A DNA stretch of 64,000 nucleotides from NCBI GenBank assembly GCA_035495435.1, contig DATJFV010000020.1, positions 45,029 through 109,028 on the forward strand, in the 5' to 3' direction. Both the position numbers and the translations under genes were made by a program. The notes beneath the pieces were generated by a model that saw only the letters and a list, made by a program, of their open reading frames with translations, ran no database searches and was not told the DNA's origin. Source of the DNA: JBDSKH01 sp035495435. GTDB lineage: Bacteria; Actinomycetota; Actinomycetes; Actinomycetales; Microbacteriaceae. Below, in pieces: positions 15,927 to 24,895 of this stretch (position 1 is the first letter of the stretch; every line of letters starts with the position of its first letter).

Positions 15927-17414
15927 CTAGAAGTTGGCGAGGTTGTTGCCGCACTTGTACACACCGGTGGCCAGGGTGTCGAGTGCCTCCTTGGCATTGT
16001 CCTTGATGCCGCCGCCGATCGCGTAGAACGCGAAGGTCAGCCTGGTGCCGTCCTTCGCGGTCATGAACCCCGACAGCGTGTACGCGATGTCGATCCATCC
16101 CGTCTTGGCGGTCAGGTTGCCGCGCAGCACGGCGTTGTCGCCGGTGAACCGGCTGGCGAGCGTGCCCGACTTGCCGGCGACCGGCAGGGCGTCGCGCACC
16201 AGATCGAGGTTCTCGGCGCCGGTTTCGACGCGGATCATGAACATCGCCATCGTCGTCGCCGGGACGCCGTTCTTCTCGCTGAGGCCCGAGCCGTCACGGA
16301 TGACCAGCTTGGCCAAGGTCTCGGGGTCGTCGGGGAACAGCTCGCTCGGGATCGCCTGCTGCAGCGACGCGGCGCTGCCGTCGAGCCCGAGGCTGATCGA
16401 CACGATGCGGGCCAGCATCTCGGCCAGGGTGTTGTCGCTGTTCAGCAGCATCTGCTTGATCAGCACCCGCACCGGCTGCGACTTGACCTGGGCCAGCTTC
16501 GTGCCGCCCGCAGCCGTGCCGGTGCTGATCGCCACGTCGTCGGCGACGATGCCGTTGCCGTCCGCGTCGCGCAGCGCCTGCAGGAACGCTTTGCCGGCGC
16601 GGCCGATCGGGTCGGTGCTGCGCGGGCTCGTCTGACGGGTCGGATCGGCGCGGTCGCCGTCGACCTGCAACGCGGTCACCTCGGAGTGATAGCCGATGGT
16701 CTGCTCGGACCGCTTCCAGGTCGAGTCCCACTTGTCCGAGGGGTTCCAGTAGCTCGCGTCGAGAATGAGGCTGGTGATCTGCTGACCCGGGTTGTCCTGG
16801 CTGAACTTCGCCAGGGTCGCAGCCGCCAGGGTGCTCAGCTTGGGTGCGCCGGTGTACACGCTCTCGGTGCCCGGCGGCATGGCGCTGAGGGTCGCGTCAC
16901 CGCGTCCGACGAGCACGATGCTGCCGGCCTGGCTGCCCTGGATCACCGACGTGGTGATCTGGTAGTCGGCCCCGAGCGCGAGCACGGCGGCCGAGGCGGT
17001 GAACACCTTCAGCACGCTGCCGGTCGGCTCCAGCGACGACGCGTGGTAGCGCAGCAGGGATTCACCGGTGTCGGCGTTGACGACGGCGGCGGCGAGCGAC
17101 GGGAAGCGCGGGTCCTTCTCGAGCTTGCTGACCGAGCAGGTGCGCAGGATGGCGTCGGTCGGCTGTGCGCTCGGCTGCGGACGCGGCGGCAGCGGCGTCT
17201 CGCTCGGGGCGGGCGCGGCGGCCGGGGTCGAGCCGTAGGCGACCCCGGCGAACACGGCACCGGTGCCGAGCAGCACGAAGGCGATGGCGAGCGCCGAGAA
17301 CAGCCAGGCCCGCGGATGCTTGCGCAGCAACTCACCGAGACCCCCGCCGGTGCGCGGCTGGGCCGGCTCGCCGGCGATCACGTCGCGGCGCGAGAGGGGA
17401 GGCTCGTCGGTCAC
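15927..17414 (-). CDS. dacB: D-alanyl-D-alanine carboxypeptidase/endopeptidase (PBP4 class)
   Basis: 495 residues. A cytoplasmic head is followed by one membrane span (about 36-60), a Pro-rich linker, then the serine peptidase domain with S133-V-L-K136, the SDN motif and the KTG box (GNLTAKTGW). It trims or cuts crosslinks in peptidoglycan outside the cell. The S-x-x-K motif, the SDN motif and the large inserted region between them mark the PBP4 class. The GTG at 17414 has no ribosome binding site, but TATCAT lies exactly 6 bases before it, so leaderless translation is likely. Confidence 0.9.
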   Translation of the reverse strand: MTDEPPLSRRDVIAGEPAQPRTGGGLGELLRKHPRAWLFSALAIAFVLLGTGAVFAGVAYGSTPAAAPAPSETPLPPRPQPSAQPTDAILRTCSVSKLEKDPRFPSLAAAVVNADTGESLLRYHASSLEPTGSVLKVFTASAAVLALGADYQITTSVIQGSQAGSIVLVGRGDATLSAMPPGTESVYTGAPKLSTLAAATLAKFSQDNPGQQITSLILDASYWNPSDKWDSTWKRSEQTIGYHSEVTALQVDGDRADPTRQTSPRSTDPIGRAGKAFLQALRDADGNGIVADDVAISTGTAAGGTKLAQVKSQPVRVLIKQMLLNSDNTLAEMLARIVSISLGLDGSAASLQQAIPSELFPDDPETLAKLVIRDGSGLSEKNGVPATTMAMFMIRVETGAENLDLVRDALPVAGKSGTLASRFTGDNAVLRGNLTAKTGWIDIAYTLSGFMTAKDGTRLTFAFYAIGGGIKDNAKEALDTLATGVYKCGNNLANF

Positions 17415-17456
17415 CTCGCCATGATAGGCGAGGGCACCTGGGGCGGGCCTGCGCGG

Positions 17457-18446
17457 CTATCGCTCGCCGGGGTAGGTCAGGCCGATCTGCCGGCGCACCT
17501 CGTCGAGGGTCTCGATGATCGCGACCGTCTGCGCCGACGGCAGAACGTCGCTGTCGAGAGCACCCGCGGCGACCAGCGACTCGAGTTCGGCCGCCTGGAA
17601 CTGCATGCCGCGCCCCTCCACCCGGCTCTCGTACGCCTCAAGCACACTGCCGTCCGGGGCCACCACCCGGAAGCTCGTCGGGGTGTACCAGACGCCGTCG
17701 ACCTCGATACGCGCCTCGGTCCCGAGGATCACCGCGCGGTTGGGCCCCGCGGTGTCGAGGGCGCACTGCAGCACCGCCTGCTGGCCGCCGTCGTAGCCGA
17801 GGATCATCGCCGTCTGCCGGTCGACGCCCGTCACCGGGGTCGGCGAGGAGTGCGCCTGCACGCTCGCCGGGGCGCCGAACAGGTCCCAGGCGAACGACAC
17901 CGGGTAGATGCCCAGGTCGAGCAGCGCCCCTCCGCCGAGGTCGGGGTTCTGGATGCGGTGCGCTGGGTCGGCGGGCAGCTTCTGCGTGTGGTCGGCGATC
18001 AGGGTGCGCACGTCGCCCAGGGTGCCGGCGGCGATGATCTCGCGGATGCGCACCATGTGCGGCAGCCAGCGAGTCCACATCGCCTCGAGCGCCACCAGCC
18101 CGCGCTCGTGTGCCAGGTCGACGACGCTGCGGGCCTCGCCGGCGTTCACGGTGAAGGCCTTCTCGACCAGCACGTGCTTGCCGGCGTTCAGGGCGAGGAT
18201 CGCATCGGCGGCGTGCATCGGGTGCGGAGTGGCGACGTAGATCACGTCGACGTCGGGGTCGGCGACGAGGGCCTCGTAGCTGCCGTGCGCCTGCGGGATG
18301 CCGTGCGCGGCGGCGAAGGCGTCGGCCCGCTCCTGCGTGCGCGACCCGACCGCCGTGACGGGCGAACCGAGCACCTTCAGGTCTTTTGTCTGCTCCTCGG
18401 CGATCCAGCCCGTTCCCAGAATGCCCCAGCGCAGATGCTCCGTCAT
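17457..18446 (-). CDS. Gfo/Idh/MocA-family oxidoreductase
   Basis: 329 residues. The N-terminal Rossmann domain begins WGILGTGWIA, and the second half contains the sheet domain with DLGIYPV. The catalytic-lysine motif reads EKAF where most members have EKP. Such proteins use NAD(P) to oxidise or reduce sugars, inositols or related compounds; the substrate is not predictable here. A TAGGCT hexamer lies 7 bases before the ATG and there is no ribosome binding site, consistent with a leaderless transcript. It is not obviously in an operon. Confidence 0.88.
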   Translation of the reverse strand: MTEHLRWGILGTGWIAEEQTKDLKVLGSPVTAVGSRTQERADAFAAAHGIPQAHGSYEALVADPDVDVIYVATPHPMHAADAILALNAGKHVLVEKAFTVNAGEARSVVDLAHERGLVALEAMWTRWLPHMVRIREIIAAGTLGDVRTLIADHTQKLPADPAHRIQNPDLGGGALLDLGIYPVSFAWDLFGAPASVQAHSSPTPVTGVDRQTAMILGYDGGQQAVLQCALDTAGPNRAVILGTEARIEVDGVWYTPTSFRVVAPDGSVLEAYESRVEGRGMQFQAAELESLVAAGALDSDVLPSAQTVAIIETLDEVRRQIGLTYPGER

Positions 18447-18475
18447 GAGAGCGAGCCTAAGCCGTGCAGGAAGGA

Positions 18476-18507
18476 CCGGGCGCGCGGGCTGAGAGCCGCG
18501 CGCCCGG
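18476..18507 (-). terminator. Strong hairpin after the CAP-like gene
   Basis: A perfect 12-bp stem (CCGGGCGCGCGG and its complement) closes an 8-base loop, starting 11 bases after the CAP-like stop codon on the minus strand. The downstream tail is pyrimidine-rich (TCCTTCC) but not a pure T run. It probably acts as a terminator before the Gfo promoter. Confidence 0.6.
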
Positions 18508-18518
18508 AACCGGGCGAC

Positions 18519-19268
18519 CTAGCAGCCGGCCCAGCGGGCGGCCGCGCGGGTGAAGTCGTACGGCTCGTTCGGGATGCCGCCGTGCGTCATCGCGAAGTAG
18601 ATGCAGACACTCGTGGTGCTGCCGGTGTAGGTCGGCTTGTAGAGGGCGGTGCGGTGCGCCGTGGAGTCCCACCATTTGATGGCCACCGTGGTTCCGGTGT
18701 TGCTCATGCCGCCCGCCAGGTTGCCGTCGCACCCCACGGAGGGCAGCCCATCACTGCGCTGCGTGCCGATGTGGCCCCAGGCCGACGACGGATCGAGCGA
18801 CGGGTCCTCCGCCATCCAGAACAGCCGCGCCTCCATGCAGGAGTCGTAGCGGAAGTTGCCCAGCGGCACCGGCTTCAGGCAGTTCGCCGCACGCTTGGCG
18901 TTGTAGGCGTACGCGAACGTGACCAGATCATCGGTGGTGGTGCCGTGCACCCCCAGCGGCGACAGCTTCGACGGGGCGCTTCCCACGGCGCCGGTGGCCG
19001 CGTTGACGCAACCGTACGACGGCGTCTCCACCGCATCGCGGCGCTCAGCGGTCAGGTCGATCGCGGTGGGCGGCTTGGGATCGGGCGGCGCGTCGGTGGT
19101 CGGCGTCTTCGTCACCGGGGGCGGCGGGGCCACGAGGGCGATGGATGCGGTGGCCGCCTGCCCGGTCAGCGCGCCGGGTGCCGCGACCGCGATCGCACCC
19201 CCCGCGACCGGAATCGCGAGCGCGACGATCGCCGCTCCCACGAGCCCCCACGTCAACCGTCGCTTCAC
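18519..19268 (-). CDS. Secreted CAP-superfamily-like protein
   Basis: 249 residues from GTG 19268. There is a basic N terminus and a hydrophobic segment (about 5-35) typical of a secretion signal, a Pro/Thr-rich spacer, then a domain with FAYAYNAKRAANCLKPV and a WWDSTAHRTALY motif. These suggest the CAP (SCP/PR1) fold, though this is a divergent member. Five or six cysteines in the domain point to disulphides outside the cell. An ATG 21 bases upstream is in frame; GTG 19268 is preferred because a G-rich ribosome-site-like run lies about 9 bases before it. Role unknown. Confidence 0.7.
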   Translation of the reverse strand: MKRRLTWGLVGAAIVALAIPVAGGAIAVAAPGALTGQAATASIALVAPPPPVTKTPTTDAPPDPKPPTAIDLTAERRDAVETPSYGCVNAATGAVGSAPSKLSPLGVHGTTTDDLVTFAYAYNAKRAANCLKPVPLGNFRYDSCMEARLFWMAEDPSLDPSSAWGHIGTQRSDGLPSVGCDGNLAGGMSNTGTTVAIKWWDSTAHRTALYKPTYTGSTTSVCIYFAMTHGGIPNEPYDFTRAAARWAGC

Positions 19269-19428
19269 GGTTTGATCCCCCCAGATCACCGGCTCGACCC
19301 GGGCCCCCGCCCGTCACCGTGCTCGCAAGTTACGCCCGGCGCGCAGCGGCGATCAATCCCCCGAACGGGGAAAACAGCCGTTCAGCCCCCGGATTGGGGG
19401 TGCCGCGCGGCAATAGGCTCGCAGTGCC

Positions 19429-22170
19429 ATGACCGTGTTCGATTTCTTCGCCGTCGGAGCCCTGCCGCGGCCCGCCGTCACCGCCGCCGAGGCCCTCGCC
19501 CAGGCCCGTGCCACCTGGGGCGTCGACGGCGCGGTGACCGAGCTCGGCAGCAACCAGGACCGCAACTTCCTCATCTCCTCGGCCTCCGGGCCGGTGCTGG
19601 TGAAGTACGCCAACGAGGCGTTCGGGGCCGCCGAGCTGGAAGCCCAGGGGCTCGCGGCCGATGCGGTGGCTGCCGCCGGGCTGCGGGCTCCGCGCACCCT
19701 CGGCGTCGACGGGCGGATGCGGCTGCTGAGCTTCGTCGAGGGCACCCCGCTCTCGGGCGCCGAGGTCGACCCCGCCGCGCTCGGGGCGCTGTCGGCCCGC
19801 GTCGCGCTCGCCCTGCGCGACCTCGAGCACCCCGGCTTCGCACAGCGCACTCAGTGGAACCTGCAGGACGCAGCCGGGGTGATCGAGCTGCTGCTTCCGC
19901 ACGTGCCCGCCTCGCGCCGCGACGAGGTGCGGCGGGTCGCCGCCGAGGCCCTCGCCCGGCTGGATCCGGTGCGCGCCGACCTGCGCCGCCAGGTGATCCA
20001 CGGGGACCTCACCGACGACAACGCGGTCCTCTCCCCCGCCGGCGAGCTCGACGGCGTCATCGACTTCGGCGACGTCGCCACCAGCTGGACCGTCGCCGAA
20101 CTCGCCGTCACCTGCACCGCGATCCTCCACCGGTTCCCCGACGAACCGCTGCGGGTGCTCGACACCATCGCCGCATTCCACGAGCTGCTGCCCCTCACCG
20201 ACGCCGAACTCGACGCTCTCTGGCCGCTTGTGCAACTGCGCACCGCCGTGCTGGTCGTCAGCGGCGAGCACCAGGTCGCACTCGAACACGACAACGCCTA
20301 CGCCGCCGGCAACCGGGCACACGAATGGCGCGCGTTCCGCGAGGCTGCGGCGCGGTCGGCGGATGAGGTGCGGACTCTGCTGGCATGGCGGCTCGAGCGC
20401 GGGTCGGGTGGGTCGGGTGCGGCGGGTGTGGGCGCTGGTGGGGTCACAGGGTCCCGCATGCTCGACGCCCGGCTACGGCAGGTGGACCTGTCGACCACCT
20501 CCGACCTGCTCGACGCGGGGGTGTGGCTCGACGACGATATCGAACGCCGGCTGCTGGCCGCCGGCACCGCCACCGGGTGGGGCGACGCCCGGCTGACGCG
20601 GGCGCAGCCGCTGCGGCGGCGAGGTGCTGCGACCGTGGCGCTGGGAGTCGAGGTCGCACTGGAGGCCGCGGAGGTGCTGCGGGCGCCCGAAGCGGGCACG
20701 GTGCGCCACGCGGACGGAGCCGTCGTGCTGGAGGGCGCATCCGGGGAGATGTGGGCGACCGGGCTCGACGCGATCGCAGCGGAAGGACCCGTGGACGCCG
20801 GAGCCGCGCTCGGGACTGTGCCGCCGCATCCGGCCACCCTGCACCTGCAATGGTCACGGGCGCGCGGGCACCGGCCGCCCGCGTTCGCGTCACCCGCCGA
20901 CGCCGCCGTCTGGAAACAGGTGTGCCCCGACCCCACCGCCCTGCTCGGCCTGGAACCGGTCGCCCCCGCCCCCACCGCCGCCGACGTGCTCGCACGGCGC
21001 GATGCCGCGTTCGCCACCGTGCAAGAGCACTACTACGCGCACCCGCCGCGCATCGAGCGGGGCTGGCGCGAGCACCTGATCGACACCGACGGCCAGGTGT
21101 ACCTCGACATGGTCAACAATGTGGCGACCACCGGGCACGGGCATCCGCGGCTGACCGCGGCGGTGGCGCGGCAGTGGGCGCGGCTGAACACCAACTCGCG
21201 GTTCCACTACGCGGCCGTCGCCGAGTTCAGCGAACGCCTGGCGGCTCTCGCGCCCGACGGGCTCGACGCGGTGTTTCTGGTGAACAGCGGCAGCGAGGCC
21301 GTCGACCTGGCGCTGCGGCTCGCGCAGGTGGCCACCGGGCGGCCGCAGATCGCCGCGATGCGCGAGGCGTACCACGGCTGGACCATCGGGTCGGATGCGG
21401 TGTCGTCGTCGCTCGGCGACAACCCGCGGGCGCTCGAGACGCGGCCCGGCTGGGTGCGGCTCGTCGACCCGCCGCACCGGGTGCCGATGGCGGAGTCGCT
21501 GGCATCGCTCGACGCGGCGCTGGGCCCCGACACCGCCGGCTTCATCGCCGAGGCGATCTTCGGCAACGGCGGCGGCGTGCTGCTGCCCGACGGGTTCCTG
21601 GCCGCGGCGTATCAGCGGGTGCGCGCGGCCGGCGGCGTGTGCATCGCGGATGAGGTGCAGGTCGGGTACGGACGCCTCGGCGCACACTTCTGGGGCTTCG
21701 AACAGCAGGGGGTCGTGCCCGACATCATCACGATCGCAAAGGCGATGGGCAACGGGCAGCCGCTCGGTGCGGTGATCACCACCCGCACGATCGCCGACGC
21801 GTTCGCCGCCGAAGGGTCGATGTTCTCCTCCGCCGGCGGCAGCCCCGTGTCGTGTGTGGTCGGAATGACGGTGCTCGACATCATGCGCGACGAAGGGCTG
21901 GTCGAGAACGCGCGAGCGGTCGGCGCGCACCTACGTTAACGGTTGCTCGCCCTCGGCTACCCGGTGCACGGCATGGGGCTCTACCTGGGGCTCGAACTGC
22001 CCTCCGGCGCCATCGCCGCAGCGGTCTGCGCGGCGCTGCTCGACGAGGGCGTCATCATGCAGCCCACCGGCGACGACAAGAACGTGCTGAAGATCAAGCC
22101 GCCGATGGTGATCCGCCGCGACAGCGCCGACTACTTCGTCGACGCGCTCGAACGGGTGCTCGCCCGCTGA
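19429..22170 (+). pseudogene. APH-domain / class III aminotransferase fusion interrupted by TAA
   Basis: The frame encodes an aminoglycoside-phosphotransferase-like kinase domain (about 1-310, with VIHGDLTDDN and IDFGD), a degenerate middle region resembling the M23 segment of related fusions, and a class III PLP aminotransferase with TIAKAMGNG holding the cofactor lysine. At 21937-21939 an in-frame TAA ends it after 836 residues. The same frame then continues for 76 codons with the expected C terminus (VHGMGLYLGLEL, VLKIKPP) to TGA 22168-22170. One base change, such as GAA to TAA, explains the break. The second part has no clear ribosome binding site. A shortened product may exist but lacks the aminotransferase C-terminal domain. 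Confidence 0.8.
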
Positions 22171-22448
22171 TACGCCTGGGCGAGGGCGCGGGTGCGCGCC
22201 TCTGCGCGGTCGCGGGCCACACCGGCGCCCCAGACGTGATGGTCGCCGACGGTGCAGCGCACATACGTGGTGACGGATGCGGTGGTGCCGTCCCAGTCGT
22301 GCAGCTCGACATCCGGGGCGGAGATCTCGATCCCGGCCCGGCGGAGCTCCTTATGCAAGGCTTCGACGTCGGGGGTCTCGGTGAGCTGGTCGGGGTCGGG
22401 AAGCAGTTCTCCGTCGTAGATCGCCGGCCAGGCATGGGTGTTCGTCAT
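22131..22448 (-). CDS. Hypothetical protein (105 aa)
   Basis: 105 residues, mildly acidic in the first half, with a pattern of strands and a helix and no membrane segment. The ATG at 22448 follows GAGGAG by 6 bases, a strong ribosome binding site, so it is probably a real gene. It contains TTASVTTYVRCTVGDHHVWGAG, perhaps a small alpha/beta fold. The 3' end overlaps the aminotransferase remnant by 40 bases in the convergent direction. I do not recognise the family. Confidence 0.65.
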   Translation of the reverse strand: MTNTHAWPAIYDGELLPDPDQLTETPDVEALHKELRRAGIEISAPDVELHDWDGTTASVTTYVRCTVGDHHVWGAGVARDRAEARTRALAQAYQRASTRSSASTK

Positions 22449-22542
22449 TGCACACTCCTCACGTCTTGTGGACATGACTCTCGTTGGCGCCCGCTTGTGG
22501 CGGACGCTTCGAGACTACGCCCCAGAGGAGAAGGGAAGAAGG

Positions 22543-22618
22543 TGGAGCCACCTGTGGGAATCGAACCCACGACCTATTCATTACGAGTGAATCGCTCTGC
22601 CAACTGAGCTAAGGCGGC
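22543..22618 (-). tRNA. tRNA-Thr (anticodon CGT)
   Basis: A full cloverleaf on the minus strand: acceptor GCCGCCT pairs with AGGTGGC (one G-U), anticodon stem ATTCA/TGAAT with loop CTCGTAA gives anticodon CGT (threonine, codon ACG), and the T loop is GGTTCGATTCC. CCA is encoded at 22545-22543. A TATGCT hexamer at 22660-22655 may be its -10. Confidence 0.97.
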
Positions 22619-22666
22619 GTGCTGGTCGGCGCTGGGGCGCGACCGGCCCTGGAAAGCATAACCGAA

Positions 22667-23317
22667 TCAGCGCAGCGCGTTCTGCTGGGTCAGCACCTTG
22701 GGCAGCAGGTCGAACGAGGCCTCCAGCTGCGCGACGAGATCGCCGCGGTCGCCGTTGCCATCCATCCACGCCAGCCAGGCGTGACGCAGGGTCGACACGG
22801 CGATGAAGGCCAGCATCCGCGCCCGGCTCTGCAGTTCGCGGCGGTCCTGGGCGAGCGCCGGATCTTCGGCGGCGAGCCGGCGCGCGACCAGCTCGGTGAT
22901 GTCGTGCTCGAACTGGTGCATCGCCGCCCAGCGCCGGGCACTCAGTGCCGGGTACTGCTTGGTGATGCTGCGCCGCAGTAGGGTGAGCTCCTGGTCGGCG
23001 AGCGCGGGGCCGGCGACCGCCTCGAACAGCCGGCCGATGGCGGGCAGGATCGGTCCGCGGTCGGCGAGGAACTCGGCCTGCGTCTGCTCGTCGGGCAGCG
23101 ACGGCAGGTCGCCGATCAGCGCCTCCTCCTTCGACGGGAAGTAGTTGAAGAAGGTGCGGGGCGACACGTCTGCGACGCGGGCGATCTCGTCGATCGTCGC
23201 GGCATCCAGACCTTTGTCGCGCACCACCTCGACGGCGGCGATCAGGATGGCGCGCCGGGTGGCGATGCGCTTGCGCTCACGCAGGCCAGGAGTCTCGTCG
23301 ACCTCGGGGGCAGCCAT
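22667..23317 (-). CDS. TetR-family regulator
   Basis: 216 residues. The N-terminal helix-turn-helix (about 18-65) contains ATIDEIARVADVSPRTFFNYFPSKEEAL, the classic TetR motif; the rest is a helical ligand and dimer domain with no recognisable ligand signature. AGGAG lies a few bases before the ATG. A perfect TTGCA-N5-TGCAA palindrome begins 11 bases upstream of the start, suggesting autoregulation. It lies downstream of a secreted peptidase gene on the same strand, which may or may not be its target. Confidence 0.9.
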   Translation of the reverse strand: MAAPEVDETPGLRERKRIATRRAILIAAVEVVRDKGLDAATIDEIARVADVSPRTFFNYFPSKEEALIGDLPSLPDEQTQAEFLADRGPILPAIGRLFEAVAGPALADQELTLLRRSITKQYPALSARRWAAMHQFEHDITELVARRLAAEDPALAQDRRELQSRARMLAFIAVSTLRHAWLAWMDGNGDRGDLVAQLEASFDLLPKVLTQQNALR

Positions 23318-23327
23318 GCTCCTATTG

Positions 23328-23342
23328 TTGCATGGACTGCAA
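23328..23342. promoter_or_regulatory. Palindrome TTGCA-N5-TGCAA upstream of tetR
   Basis: A perfect 5+5 palindrome between the peptidase stop (23351) and the tetR start (23317). TetR proteins commonly bind palindromes of this size overlapping their own promoter. It is the only dyad in this short gap. Confidence 0.5.
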
Positions 23343-23350
23343 ATTTGCGG

Positions 23351-24895
23351 TCAGCAGTCCGGGTCCTTCGCAGGCACGGTCCCGTCGATGAAGTAGTTGT
23401 CCACGGTGTCGTCGACGCAGCGGTTCGACTTGTTGTACGCGGTGTGACCTTCGCCGGTGTAGGTGACGAGGTGCCCGTTCTCGAGCTCGGCCGCGAGCGC
23501 CTTCGCCCACACGTACGGGGTGGCGGGGTCGTTGGTGGTGCCGATCACCAGGATGTCGGCGGAGCCGGCCGCGGTGATCGGCTGGCGGTCGCGCGAGGGC
23601 GGGAACGGCCACTTGGCGCACGTGGTGCCGCCGTAGGCCATCCACGGCCCGAACACCGGAGCGGCCTGGGCCAGCTGCTTCGCCTCCGCCCGCATGGTGG
23701 CCACGTCGGAGTCGCCCTCGTAGTCGAGGCAGTTGATCGCCAGGAACGCCTCGGTGGAGTTGGTGGCGTAGCTGCCGTCGGGGTTGCGGTCGTTGTAGCT
23801 GTCGGCCAGCAGGAACGCCGTCTGCGTCTCGCCGCTCGTGACCTCCTGGAACAGCTGGTCGAGGTAGGGCCAGTTCTCTTGGCTGTACAGCGGCAGGATC
23901 GTCGCGGCGAACATGGCGTTCACGCCGAGCTGCCGCGGGTCGCCGGGGTCGGAGTTGGGCAGCGGGCTGACCGACAGCGACTGGAAGATGCCGGCGATGC
24001 GGCTCATGCCGCTGTCGACGTTGCGGAACGGGCAGCCCTGCCGCTGCACGCAATCGGTCAGGTAGGCACGCAGTGCGCTGTCGAACCCTTTCGCCTGGGT
24101 CTCGGTCACCTCGAAGTCGGTGGTGGCCGGGTCGAGCGCGCCGTCGAGTACGAGGCGCCCGGTCTTCTTCGGGTAGAGCTCGGCGTAGGTGGCGCCGAGG
24201 AACGTGCCGTACGAGTACCCCAGGTAGTTCAGCTTCTCGTCACCGAGCACCGCGCGCAGCAGGTCGAGGTCGCGGGCGGCGCTCACCGTGTCGACGTATT
24301 GCAGCGCCGGCCCGGTGTACTTCAGGCAGTTCTCGCCGAACTGCTGGTTGGAGGCCTCGACCTCGGCGATCCACGCGTCGGTGCCGGGCGTGCCGGTCAC
24401 GATGTCGTAGTTGAAGTGGTCGAGGTATTCGGCGTCACCGGGCGCGTAGCAGGTGATGGGGGTCGAGCGGCCGACCCCGCGGGGGTCGAACCCGACGATG
24501 TCGAAGTTCTGCTGCAGCCGCTGGCTGGTGGCGTAGTCGACGCTGTCCAGGATGAAGTCGTAGCCCGAACCGCCGGGGCCACCGGGGTTCACCAGCAGCG
24601 AGCCCTTCTTGCTGCCGGTGGCGGGCTGACGCACCAGGGCCAGTTCGATGCTGTCGGCGGCCGGGTCGTCCCAGTTCATCGGCGCTGTCGCCGTGGTGCA
24701 CTGCATGCCGTTGCCGCAGGTCGACCACACCAGCACCTGCGAGTAGTACGGCTGCAGGTCGGCGGCGACCTGCTCACCGGTCGGGGTGGAGGTCTTCTCG
24801 GGCTGCGGCGGAAGGAACATCTGCAGGCAGCCGCTCAGCGTCACGCTGAGCACGGCGGCGACGGCGATCACACCGGCCAGGCGTCGGGTTCTCAT
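23351..24895 (-). CDS. Lipid-anchored alpha/beta-hydrolase peptidase (tripeptidyl aminopeptidase type)
   Basis: 514 residues. The lipoprotein signal ends VTLSGC, so the enzyme is membrane-anchored outside the cell. The alpha/beta-hydrolase core shows the oxyanion segment NPGGPGGSG, the nucleophile GYSYGT, and a C-terminal domain with GTTNDPATPYVWA (Asp) and GEGHTAY (His), as in the SlpD/SlpE and Tap peptidases of actinomycetes. It likely removes tripeptides from extracellular proteins. AAGGAG precedes the ATG, which overlaps the holB stop (ATGA). Confidence 0.9.
   Translation of the reverse strand: MRTRRLAGVIAVAAVLSVTLSGCLQMFLPPQPEKTSTPTGEQVAADLQPYYSQVLVWSTCGNGMQCTTATAPMNWDDPAADSIELALVRQPATGSKKGSLLVNPGGPGGSGYDFILDSVDYATSQRLQQNFDIVGFDPRGVGRSTPITCYAPGDAEYLDHFNYDIVTGTPGTDAWIAEVEASNQQFGENCLKYTGPALQYVDTVSAARDLDLLRAVLGDEKLNYLGYSYGTFLGATYAELYPKKTGRLVLDGALDPATTDFEVTETQAKGFDSALRAYLTDCVQRQGCPFRNVDSGMSRIAGIFQSLSVSPLPNSDPGDPRQLGVNAMFAATILPLYSQENWPYLDQLFQEVTSGETQTAFLLADSYNDRNPDGSYATNSTEAFLAINCLDYEGDSDVATMRAEAKQLAQAAPVFGPWMAYGGTTCAKWPFPPSRDRQPITAAGSADILVIGTTNDPATPYVWAKALAAELENGHLVTYTGEGHTAYNKSNRCVDDTVDNYFIDGTVPAKDPDC

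Noticed and set aside
15792..20366. A 1524-codon open frame on the plus strand
   Set aside because: It runs opposite dacB, the oxidoreductase and the CAP-like gene and then off-frame through the kinase-like domain. Its product is Arg/Ala/Gly-rich with no domain; long shadow frames are normal at this GC content.
21943..22170. A separate small gene starting at TTG 21943
   Set aside because: It is in the same frame as the preceding aminotransferase and encodes its expected C terminus; there is no ribosome binding site, so it is the remnant of one gene.
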